Shown here: positions 1-5,652 of the stretch, one piece after another | Layout: the number at the start of each line of letters is the position of its first letter | Numbering within the stretch: position 1 is the first letter of the stretch | Assembly (NCBI GenBank): GCA_001512985.1 | Contig: LFRX01000033.1 | Location: 34,853-40,504, forward strand | Length of the DNA: 5,652 nt | Direction of reading: 5' to 3' | Source: Acholeplasmatales bacterium DTU056 | GTDB taxonomy: Bacteria; Bacillota_I; Bacilli_A; ML615J-28; CAG-698 | Made by a program: the position numbers and the translations under genes | The notes under the pieces: generated by a model | Told to the model about the DNA's origin: nothing | Seen by the model: only the letters and a program-made list of their open reading frames with translations | The model's database searches: none

Positions 1-22
1 TAAATAAATAAGAGGAAATATT

Positions 23-1207
23 ATGAAAGAAGTAAAAAATGATTTCTTTGCATTAATTAAGTATGCTTTAGACAATCAAAAATATAATAAGGTAATTAAT
101 GATGCTGATAAATTATTTCAAATGGCTAATGATGCAGGAGTAGCAGGATTAATTTATCAAACATTAGTTAAGGAAAATATTGAGCAAGATAGTTATCATA
201 AATTTGAAAAAGCTTTTTATTTGTTTACAAAAAAAGACGTTATTACTAATTTAGATATTTTAGAAATAAGCGAATTATTTTCAAATAATCAAATTAAACA
301 TATTTTTTTAAAAGGATCTTTTTTAAAGCAAATTTATCCTGAGTCCTATATGCGACTAATGGGAGATATCGATGTGTTAGTAAGCGAGGAGGATTTACCA
401 AAGGCTTCAAAAGTATTTGCTGAATACGGTTATAAACATTTTCTTACAAATCAATCACATACTTGTTATATATCTAACCGTAAAACCTTAATTGAAGTTC
501 ATGGTAGTCTAAATAGTGAAGATACTGATAGATATACTAAATTTTTAAAGCGAACTTGGGAAGAAGTCTACCAAATTAGTGATTATCGCTATGAGTTAAA
601 TCCTGAATATAATTTAGTATATTTATTAATTCATTTAGTGAAACACCTAAATTCTTCTGGAATTGGTGTACGTTCAGTTTTAGATATAGGTATCTTTGTT
701 AATTATTTTTATGATAATTTAAACGAAGAAAAACTTATGATGTTTTTACAAGAAACAAAATTAGAATTATTTTTCAAAAATATGTTATGGTTAAATGAAA
801 AATGTTTTGGTTTTGACTTTAGTAAATATTTAGAAGGTTTTAATCAAGACGAAAGCTTTCTTGAAGAAGTAACCGATTATATAATATTATCAGGAGTTCA
901 TGGGTTTGGAAAAGACTTTAATCGTTTTACCCCGAGAATAACAAGCCACGTTCGAAAAGCTAATAATTCTCGTAAAGGTAAATTTAAACATTTAATAGTG
1001 ACTATTTTTCCAAGTAAAAAATCTATGTTGCCAAGTTATCGATATTTAAATAAATATCCATTTTTATTACCGTGGGCATGGATAAGTAGATGGACTAAAT
1101 TAGTTTTTAAAAATCCTAAACGAACACTTCATAAATCAAAGAAATTATTTATTGAGAAAAAACCTATTGAAGATATCGTGAATTTATATGATAGGTTAGG
1201 AGTGTAA
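23..1207 (+). CDS. Nucleotidyltransferase of the uncharacterised NTP_transf_5 family
   Basis: This 394-residue protein has the nucleotidyltransferase-fold signature. LKGS lies at residues 96-99, followed by an arginine at 111 and GDIDVLV at 114-120, where D115 and D117 form the metal-binding DxD pair. LIEVH at 156-160 could supply the third acidic residue (E158). A helical part follows, with LIHLVKH near 202-208 and a GVRSVLDIG segment at 215-223. The basic C-terminal part has an aromatic stretch, PFLLPWAWISRW at 346-357, which could lie against the membrane. This layout matches the NTP_transf_5 (PF14907-type) family, whose substrate is generally unknown and whose members often sit in exopolysaccharide or cell-surface loci. 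The ATG start is preceded by AGAGGAAA at 11-18. The stop codon overlaps the next start (TAATG), so the two genes are probably translationally coupled. It is cytoplasmic, since no signal peptide is visible. The family call is fairly secure; the transferred nucleotide and its acceptor are not known. Confidence 0.8.
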   Translation: MKEVKNDFFALIKYALDNQKYNKVINDADKLFQMANDAGVAGLIYQTLVKENIEQDSYHKFEKAFYLFTKKDVITNLDILEISELFSNNQIKHIFLKGSFLKQIYPESYMRLMGDIDVLVSEEDLPKASKVFAEYGYKHFLTNQSHTCYISNRKTLIEVHGSLNSEDTDRYTKFLKRTWEEVYQISDYRYELNPEYNLVYLLIHLVKHLNSSGIGVRSVLDIGIFVNYFYDNLNEEKLMMFLQETKLELFFKNMLWLNEKCFGFDFSKYLEGFNQDESFLEEVTDYIILSGVHGFGKDFNRFTPRITSHVRKANNSRKGKFKHLIVTIFPSKKSMLPSYRYLNKYPFLLPWAWISRWTKLVFKNPKRTLHKSKKLFIEKKPIEDIVNLYDRLGV

Positions 1208-2292
1208 TGAAAATGAAAAGGTATAAGAAGTTATTATCTTTAGTAATCGTTTCATTATTTTTAACAGTATTTGCAATAATTACGGTAAAATCATTAACAC
1301 ATGTAAAATATACTATTACTAAAGAAGTAATTGGCGGAACAGATGAACAAGTTACAATTTTAAACCCGCAAACTTTCTATGGGAATACTAATCTTATCCA
1401 AGCTTTTAATACTGAAGATAGTGTCTTTTGTTTCTTTAGTCAAGATGGATATTTAGTAGATAGTAGTAAAGTTGATGAACAATTCCGATATTACTTTAAA
1501 GTAAACAAAGATATTCATTTTACTGCGTACTTTAAAACTTCTGAAAACTTCTATGTAATCTTTTTAAGTGGTAATGATAGAGTAATATCATTTCAAGAAG
1601 TTGCTCCTGGAGAAAGTGCAATAAGTCCGAATTTTACAGTTGATCTTGAAGGATATCAATTCGTTCGTTGGAATAAAGATTTTACTAATGTTAACGAAGA
1701 TTTAATAATTAAACCAATATATTCAAAAGTTAAAACATCATATACAGTTACTGTGGAAATTAATAATCAGATAAATACGATTAAATCATATGAAGGAGAA
1801 GTCTTAGAATTTGAAGCTCCAAAAATAGTTGGTGAAACGAGTTATTTCAGTCATTGGGAAGTAAATGGAAAAAAACGAAGTATCAGTAATGTTTTAAAAA
1901 TTAGTATTTATCAAAATTTAGAAATTAAAGCTATTTACTCCTATGCTCCACATTATGAAGAAATAATTGCTTATTTAAATGAGAAAATTATTTTTTCCGA
2001 AGACAAGAATCGAATATATATAATGGGGGCTTATGATGTTCGTGGTAATCATGAAATTACCGAAGTTGGAATTATGTTATTGCCAAAAGGTGAAACTAAT
2101 TTTAATTTAGAAAATTCACAGGCAATTAAATTTACTGCTCAAAAAATAAATGAGGGTAAGGAATTTGCCATTGCGATTCCAAAACAATATAATGGTTATT
2201 TAGTGAAAGTGTATGTTGTAGAAAAAACGATTAAAAATAATATGAATGAATTTAATCAAATTTTTACTGATTATTATTTAGAAATAAAATAA
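1207..2292 (+). CDS. Membrane-anchored surface protein with InlB-type beta repeats
   Basis: This 361-residue protein begins with a basic tip (MKMKRYKK) and a hydrophobic segment at about 9-27, which is either a signal anchor or an uncleaved signal peptide. There is no lipobox, and the only cysteine is C75. The rest should be outside the cell. Two units at about 115-174 and 179-245 each end in a W-x(n)-acidic/aliphatic-I-x-P/A-I-Y pattern (W155 to Y172, W217 to Y244), as in InlB B / Listeria-Bacteroides repeats. A degenerate unit at 36-110, ending in TAYFK, may be a third. The C-terminal part (about 246-361) is a separate beta-rich domain containing YIMGAYDV and EVGIMLLP, which I cannot assign. 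There is no LPXTG motif, so attachment would be by the N-terminus. AGGAG at 1198-1202 lies inside the upstream gene, 4 bases before this ATG and 10 before a second ATG at 1213; either could be the start. Function is unknown; adhesion or envelope structure is only a guess from the repeats. Confidence 0.72.
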   Translation: MKMKRYKKLLSLVIVSLFLTVFAIITVKSLTHVKYTITKEVIGGTDEQVTILNPQTFYGNTNLIQAFNTEDSVFCFFSQDGYLVDSSKVDEQFRYYFKVNKDIHFTAYFKTSENFYVIFLSGNDRVISFQEVAPGESAISPNFTVDLEGYQFVRWNKDFTNVNEDLIIKPIYSKVKTSYTVTVEINNQINTIKSYEGEVLEFEAPKIVGETSYFSHWEVNGKKRSISNVLKISIYQNLEIKAIYSYAPHYEEIIAYLNEKIIFSEDKNRIYIMGAYDVRGNHEITEVGIMLLPKGETNFNLENSQAIKFTAQKINEGKEFAIAIPKQYNGYLVKVYVVEKTIKNNMNEFNQIFTDYYLEIK

Positions 2293-2313
2293 TTATTGAT
2301 TACAATTATATAG

Positions 2314-2342
2314 TTGATTATTTTATTCCGATAATATATACT
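2314..2342 (+). promoter_or_regulatory. Possible promoter before the lipoprotein pseudogene
   Basis: TTGATT at 2314-2319 (4 of 6 against TTGACA) is followed after exactly 17 bases by TATACT at 2337-2342 (5 of 6 against TATAAT). It lies just after the surface-protein gene and about 110 bases before the decayed lipoprotein gene. In DNA this AT-rich, matches of this quality arise by chance, so support is moderate. The spacing, and the inverted repeat starting at the last base of the -10 box, are the main reasons to list it. Confidence 0.4.
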
Positions 2343-2387
2343 TGATATTAATAGTATCAAATGATAATATGTAAAAGTGAGTATCAT
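2342..2387. repeat. Cluster of four alternating TGATA/TATCA half-sites
   Basis: TTGATA (2342-2347) is matched by TATCAA (2355-2360), and ATGATA (2361-2366) by TATCAT (2382-2387). The core TGATA therefore occurs four times in 46 bases in alternating orientation. The inner pair is separated by only two bases (TATCA, AA, TGATA). The octamer GATAATAT also occurs twice, at 2330 and 2363, 33 bases apart. The cluster begins at the candidate -10 box, so an operator is possible. It has no GC-rich stem or T-run and so is not an intrinsic terminator for the upstream genes. The chance background in such AT-rich DNA is not negligible. Confidence 0.4.
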
Positions 2388-2450
2388 AACTAATGAATTA
2401 ATTTTTATTGCTTTGATTAGCAAATAATAATAAACCAAGGGGAGGGTAAG

Positions 2451-2890
2451 TTGTTAAAAAATTATCCAAATTATAAGTGTTATTTTTGTTGTTATTTGGA
2501 AGTTTATTATTATGTGTAGGGTGTTCCCAAAAATATGATGCAGTTGTTTTATATTCGGGATATGAATTTCAAGAGGAGTTTTTAAATGATAGAGAGTCAA
2601 AGGATATGTATATAATTAAAAACTTAGATGAGCAAAATCAAGTTTTTTCCATCTTTTTAGTCATAGACTACGAAAAAGAGATGATCTAGGTATAATGTTA
2701 TAATGATGTATATTGAGGTAGACCCAAAAGAATAAATCAAATAAATTTGGAAGGTAAAACTTTACATATATAATTAGAAACAGAAGGGCTAAAGAAGGGA
2801 TATAACAATGCTACTTAGCCACAACCTGCAATTATTGTAATTAAGACGAAATCTTTAGATATTAATGAAGTTAAGTTTACCTTACGATAA
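2451..2890 (+). pseudogene. Decayed small lipoprotein gene
   Basis: A strong ribosome binding site, AAGGGGAGGG at 2437-2446, precedes a TTG start at 2451. From there the frame closes quickly, but the coding text continues in other frames. Adding one base to the A-run at 2456-2461 gives MLKKLSKL, then a stop at 2474. Next comes an open stretch (2477-2686) with the hydrophobic core LFLLLFGSLLL and a lipobox-like LCVGC, then KYDAVVLYSGYEF and onward. Near 2684 one extra base shifts the frame, which then reads SRYNVIMMYIEVDPKE. Near 2732 one lost base returns it to INQINLEGKTLHI. The text goes on through stops at 2771 and 2816 to SLDINEVKFTLR and a terminal TAA at 2888-2890. The repaired product would be about 146 residues, a normal size for a small secreted lipoprotein. 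The GTG at 2477 lacks a ribosome binding site, so the 70-residue fragment it opens is probably not made as such. An alternative for the first lesion is one lost base near 2479, reading directly from MLKNYPNYK into the hydrophobic core. I do not recognise the family. Confidence 0.72.
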
Positions 2891-2934
2891 AAGCAAAGTT
2901 TAATTGTGATTATGATAAATTTTTAAAACAATTG

Positions 2935-2963
2935 AAACCGCCAGTTTAAGTTGGCGGGTTTTT
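2935..2963 (+). terminator. Intrinsic terminator after the pseudogene
   Basis: CCGCCA (2938-2943) pairs with TGGCGG (2952-2957) across an 8-base loop, and AAA before the stem can extend it past one bulged G. A run of five T follows at 2959-2963. This GC-rich hairpin stands out sharply from the AT-rich surroundings. It lies about 45 bases after the terminal stop of the decayed lipoprotein gene. No other terminator is visible after the surface-protein gene, so this one may end that transcript too. Confidence 0.85.
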
Positions 2964-3023
2964 GTAATATAATTGTTTTTTAATATAAAAATAGTCACTC
3001 ACCTTTTTATGCTTTAAACTAAA

Positions 3024-3040
3024 TAGTCTTTTTTAGACTA
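3024..3040. promoter_or_regulatory. Inverted repeat beside the pdp -35 region (possible operator)
   Basis: TAGTCT (3024-3029) and AGACTA (3035-3040) are perfect inverted 6-base arms separated by five T. The right arm touches the candidate -35 hexamer of pdp, which is where a dimeric repressor or activator could act. It is not a convincing terminator, because the stem is only 6 bp, AT-rich and without a following T-run. No known operator (for example DeoR or CytR) is claimed. Confidence 0.4.
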
Positions 3041-3067
3041 GATAAAAATAAATAAATGGTGTATAAT
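3039..3067 (+). promoter_or_regulatory. Promoter of pdp
   Basis: A perfect TATAAT -10 box lies at 3062-3067. Seventeen bases upstream is TAGATA (3039-3044), a weak -35 matching TTGACA at 4 of 6. Transcription would begin near 3074, leaving a leader of only about 20 bases, most of it the ribosome binding site AAGGAG at 3081-3086. The preceding terminator at 2935-2963 means pdp needs its own promoter, which supports the call. Confidence 0.65.
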
Positions 3068-3094
3068 ATTTATACAAGGTAAGGAGTGAAAGGC

Positions 3095-4396
3095 ATGCGT
3101 GTTGTTGATTTAATTAATAGAAAAAAATATGGACAAGCCCTAAGTCGGGATGAAATTTATTTTTTAATTAATGGTTATGTTAATGGAACTATTCCAGATT
3201 ATCAAATGAGTGCCTTTTTAATGGCGGTAATTTTTCAAGGATTAAATAGCGATGAACGATTAGCATTTACCCAAGCAATGCTTGAAAGTGGAGAAGTCAT
3301 TGACTTATCACACATAGAAGGAAAATTAGTAGATAAACATTCTACAGGTGGAGTGGGAGATAAAACAACATTAGTTGTTGGCCCAATCGTCTCCGCATGT
3401 GGTGTAATTGTTCCGAAAATGAGTGGGCGAGGCCTAGGTCATACAGGCGGAACACTTGATAAATTAGAATCAATTCCAGGTTTTAAAATCAATTTAACGA
3501 GTGAAGAATTCATTAAGCAAGTTCGTGAAATTGGGCTTGTTGTAATGGGGCAAACAACGAATATTGCGCCTGCGGATAAAAAATTATATGCTTTACGTGA
3601 TGTAACTGGAACTGTAGAATCAGTGGGATTAATTGCTTCAAGTATTATGAGCAAAAAGTTAGCTAGTGGTGCCGATCATATTGTTTTAGATGTTAAAGTT
3701 GGTAAAGGGGCTTTTATGAAAACTTTAGATGATGCCCGTGAATTAGCCAAAGCAATGGTTGATATTGGAAACCGTGTTGGTAAGAAAACTGTAGCGGTAT
3801 TAACGAATATGGATGAACCATTGGGCGAAATGGTTGGAAATAGCTTAGAATTAATTGAAGCTATTGAAACTCTAAAAGGTAACGGACCACGCAACTTTAC
3901 TAAACTATGCTATGAATTAAGTAGTGAAATTTTATTAATAACTGATGTAGCAAAAACTAAAGAAGAAGCATATCAAAAAATCGATGAAGTCATTAAATCA
4001 CAACAAGCTTTAAATAAACTTCGTCAAATGATTACTTATCAACACGGAAATCCTCAAGTAATCGATGACTATTCTCTATTTCCACAAGCCCAAAATATTA
4101 TCAAAGTACGTAGCCTAAAAGACGGATATGTATCTGAAATTAATGCTTTAAAAGTCGGTGAAGCTGCTATGATTTTAGGGGCAGGTCGACAAACTATTAA
4201 TGATACAATTGACTTAGGGGTTGGAATACAGGTAATTGCTAAAGTAGGGAAAAAAGTAAGACAAGGCGATGTACTGGCAGTAATATATGGAAATGGTAAA
4301 AATGAAGAAGAAGCATATCAAATATTATTAGATAATATTATTATTACTAATGAAGAGGTATCTCCATTAGATATTATTTTAGACATCGTTAGATAA
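3095..4396 (+). CDS. pdp: Pyrimidine-nucleoside phosphorylase
   Basis: This cytoplasmic salvage enzyme (EC 2.4.2.2 type) splits uridine, thymidine or deoxyuridine with phosphate into the free base and (deoxy)ribose 1-phosphate. The 433-residue length matches Bacillus Pdp. The N-terminal helical domain is followed by the phosphate site KHSTGGVGD (81-89) and the family signature SGRGLGHTGGTLDKLE (110-125). The base-binding residues R168, S183 and K187 lie in ALRDVTGT and ASSIMSKK. A C-terminal PYNP domain follows, containing GAAMILGAGR-like text. K108 just before the signature is typical of the dual-specificity Bacillus-type enzyme, where E. coli and human thymidine phosphorylase have a hydrophobic residue. 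ATG 3095 is chosen over an in-frame GTG at 3086 because AAGGAG (3081-3086) lies 8 bases before the ATG and runs into the GTG. This start also places the active-site residues at the numbering I recall for the Geobacillus enzyme. The gene is flanked by terminators on both sides and so is probably monocistronic. No deoC, deoB or nucleoside transporter gene is within the window. Confidence 0.96.
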   Translation: MRVVDLINRKKYGQALSRDEIYFLINGYVNGTIPDYQMSAFLMAVIFQGLNSDERLAFTQAMLESGEVIDLSHIEGKLVDKHSTGGVGDKTTLVVGPIVSACGVIVPKMSGRGLGHTGGTLDKLESIPGFKINLTSEEFIKQVREIGLVVMGQTTNIAPADKKLYALRDVTGTVESVGLIASSIMSKKLASGADHIVLDVKVGKGAFMKTLDDARELAKAMVDIGNRVGKKTVAVLTNMDEPLGEMVGNSLELIEAIETLKGNGPRNFTKLCYELSSEILLITDVAKTKEEAYQKIDEVIKSQQALNKLRQMITYQHGNPQVIDDYSLFPQAQNIIKVRSLKDGYVSEINALKVGEAAMILGAGRQTINDTIDLGVGIQVIAKVGKKVRQGDVLAVIYGNGKNEEEAYQILLDNIIITNEEVSPLDIILDIVR

Positions 4397-4400
4397 AACA

Positions 4401-4427
4401 AAGGCTTCTTTTAGGAAGCCTTATTTT
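4401..4427 (+). terminator. Intrinsic terminator after pdp
   Basis: AAGGCTTC (4401-4408) and GAAGCCTT (4415-4422) form a perfect 8-bp stem with a 6-base loop, followed by ATTTT (4423-4427). It begins four bases after the pdp stop codon. Its 3' arm and T-tract also form the left half of the palindrome at 4419-4438. The next gene's start codon is only 23 bases past the end, so either termination is partial or that gene is transcribed from a promoter inside pdp that I could not identify. Confidence 0.85.
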
Positions 4428-4438
4428 GCAAAATAAGG
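4419..4438. promoter_or_regulatory. Perfect 20-bp palindrome overlapping terminator and ribosome binding site
   Basis: CCTTATTTTG (4419-4428) is followed directly by its exact reverse complement CAAAATAAGG (4429-4438). As RNA it can form an 8-bp stem with a TGCA loop. The left arm uses CCTT of the pdp terminator stem and its T-run. The right arm includes AAGG of the AAGGAG ribosome binding site (4435-4440) of the ABC gene. The two hairpins cannot form fully together, because both need 4419-4422. A DNA operator for a dimeric protein is the other reading. Confidence 0.55.
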
Positions 4439-4449
4439 AGAAGAGAAGT

Positions 4450-5652
4450 ATGTTTAGAGTGTTCCGCGATTTGAAATGGTTTGTCAAACAACAATGGTAT
4501 AAATATGTAATAGTGCTAGTTAGTTCTTTATCACTAGCATATTTAACGACTCTACCCCCTAAAGTGATGGGAGAATTCATTGATAAAATCACTTACAAAA
4601 CTTTAATAAAAAGTGATGTTTATTATGTGTTTATTATTATGGTAGCCCTTGCTTTAGGGATATATATGTTATCATTACTTTATAATTACTATTTAGGAAA
4701 CTTATTTCATAAAATCTTTTATGAAATTAAAATTCGTTTCTTACAAAATGTCTTTTTACAAGATGGCACTTTCTTTGAAACTTATTATCCGGGTGATTTA
4801 ATCGCTAGGGCTACTGGAGATACTTGGGCAGTCTCCAACGTTTCTACAAACATGCTATTCCATTTAATTGATACTATTGCAATGATTATTTTGAGTTTAA
4901 TTTTAATGCTTCGTATTAAAATAGATTTAACATTATTATCAATAATTCCATTACCAATCATTGTTATCGTGGTAATGAAAATTCGTCCTAAAATAAGTCA
5001 AAACTGGCGGAAAGTTCGGGTAGAAAATAGCCGCTTAAATAACTTAGTTATGGAAAGCGTCACAAATGTTAAATTAGTTCGTGGTTTTGTTCGAGAACAA
5101 GAAGACGAACAACGTTTACGTGAAAGTGCCGAAAAAGCTTATAAAATTGAGCGAAAATCTGTCTTACTACGAAGTGTTATTGGTCCAACATTTCGGGTAG
5201 TAACATTAATGAGTCAAGGTATTGCTTTAATATATGGAGCATATTTGATTATTAATCAACGTTTATCAATTGGACAATTAATTACTTTTAACTTGTATTT
5301 GGGAATGTTTGCTAGACCATTATTTAGATTAGGAAATCAAATTACAATTATTTCCCAAAGTAGCGTCGCTTATGATCGAGTTAATGAAGTGTTGAATGCG
5401 GAGCCGGTATTAAAGGATATTCCAAACGCTAAGACATTAAAAGATATTGACCAAATTGAATTTCGAGATGTCAGCTTTAAATATCCCGATGATAAAGACT
5501 ACATCATTAAAGATATTAATCTAACAATTCCAAAAGGAATGACGTTAGGAATTGTTGGAAAAACTGGTTCTGGAAAAACAACTTTAGTTCGTCAATTGCT
5601 TAGACAATTTCCAATTACTAAAGGAAAAATTGTAATTAATAATAAAGATATT
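4450..5652 (+). CDS. yheI: YheI-like ABC exporter half (5' part, cut by window end)
   Basis: The first 401 residues of a membrane-ATPase fusion subunit are present, out of about 580 expected. The transmembrane part has six probable helices near residues 18-38, 58-82, 137-156, 159-178, 247-268 and 276-296. The coupling region includes FFETYYPGDLIAR (108-120), a family hallmark. The ATPase domain starts near 336 with an A-loop tyrosine at 345 (FKYP) and Walker A GKTGSGKT at 370-377 (catalytic K376). The signature motif, Walker B and H-loop lie beyond the edge. The N-terminus (MFRVFRDLKWFVK), PPKVMG near 36 and the text after Walker A (TTLVRQLLRQFP) resemble Bacillus subtilis YheI, which works as a heterodimer with YheH. 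By analogy a partner gene may follow. The substrate cannot be read from sequence; relatives export drugs. AAGGAG at 4435-4440 lies 9 bases before the ATG and is half covered by the palindrome. The symbol is by resemblance only. Confidence 0.88.
   Translation, partial: MFRVFRDLKWFVKQQWYKYVIVLVSSLSLAYLTTLPPKVMGEFIDKITYKTLIKSDVYYVFIIMVALALGIYMLSLLYNYYLGNLFHKIFYEIKIRFLQNVFLQDGTFFETYYPGDLIARATGDTWAVSNVSTNMLFHLIDTIAMIILSLILMLRIKIDLTLLSIIPLPIIVIVVMKIRPKISQNWRKVRVENSRLNNLVMESVTNVKLVRGFVREQEDEQRLRESAEKAYKIERKSVLLRSVIGPTFRVVTLMSQGIALIYGAYLIINQRLSIGQLITFNLYLGMFARPLFRLGNQITIISQSSVAYDRVNEVLNAEPVLKDIPNAKTLKDIDQIEFRDVSFKYPDDKDYIIKDINLTIPKGMTLGIVGKTGSGKTTLVRQLLRQFPITKGKIVINNKDI

Noticed and set aside
23..2292. 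Toxin-antitoxin or abortive-infection pair (nucleotidyltransferase plus partner)
   Set aside because: The enzyme carries the NTP_transf_5 layout rather than the short MNT or AbiEii type, and the partner is a secreted or anchored beta-repeat protein, not a HEPN or toxin domain.
2477..2689. A stand-alone 70-residue lipoprotein starting at GTG 2477
   Set aside because: No ribosome binding site precedes the GTG, the codon just before it is a stop, and a strong ribosome binding site with TTG lies 26 bases upstream in another frame. Homologous-looking text continues past the stop, so this is treated as a fragment of a pseudogene.
2714..2716. TGA read as tryptophan to rescue the lipoprotein frame
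   Set aside because: Tryptophans checked in the intact genes are TGG, and TAA and TAG stops also interrupt the frame, so recoding does not restore it.
3086..3094. GTG start for pdp three codons upstream
   Set aside because: The GTG overlaps the AAGGAG ribosome binding site itself, which is well placed for the ATG at 3095 instead.
2293..3094. Mobile element remnant or CRISPR-like array in the gene-poor stretch
   Set aside because: No transposase text, no terminal inverted repeats with target duplications and no regularly spaced repeats were seen; the stretch is explained by the pseudogene and regulatory sites.
3439..3894. Two minus-strand open frames inside pdp
   Set aside because: They lie wholly within a strongly conserved gene on the other strand, with no ribosome binding site and no recognisable protein; they are shadow frames.
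4389..4592. Minus-strand open frame across the pdp-ABC junction
   Set aside because: It runs antisense through a terminator and the conserved start of the ABC gene, and it has no credible initiation signal or domain.

Overview
The window is very AT-rich (roughly 30% GC by eye). It carries plus-strand genes only, with strong AAGGAG-type ribosome binding sites. Every tryptophan I checked in the intact genes is TGG, and no intact frame reads through TGA, so the standard bacterial code fits better than the TGA=Trp code of Mycoplasma and Spiroplasma. Together with a Bacillus-type pyrimidine nucleoside phosphorylase and a YheI-like ABC exporter half, this suggests a low-GC Bacillota or early-branching Mollicutes-type bacterium (Acholeplasma, Izemoplasma, Haloplasma or Erysipelotrichia-like). 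The exact lineage is inference.

Layout: (1) 23-2292 is a two-gene unit joined by a one-base TAATG overlap. The first gene is a nucleotidyltransferase of the uncharacterised NTP_transf_5 family. The second is a membrane-anchored extracytoplasmic protein with InlB/Listeria-Bacteroides-type beta repeats and an unassigned C-terminal domain. Such nucleotidyltransferases often sit in surface-polysaccharide loci, so the left edge may be the end of a cell-surface cluster. (2) 2293-2963 holds a possible promoter, a cluster of alternating TGATA/TATCA half-sites, and a decayed small lipoprotein gene whose reading frame can be followed through at least three frameshifts and three stop codons. It ends in a clear intrinsic terminator. 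(3) 2964-4427 is pdp, a self-contained transcription unit with its own perfect -10 box, an inverted repeat beside the -35 region, and its own terminator. (4) From 4450 to the right edge runs the first 401 residues of a YheI-like ABC exporter half, cut off shortly after the Walker A motif.

The pieces look like independent units rather than one pathway: surface-related proteins, a dead lipoprotein gene, nucleoside salvage and an exporter. The feature most worth attention is a perfect 20-bp palindrome at 4419-4438. It shares bases with both the pdp terminator and the ribosome binding site of the ABC gene, which would allow competing RNA folds or binding by a dimeric regulator. I found no CRISPR array, tRNA, rRNA or insertion sequence.
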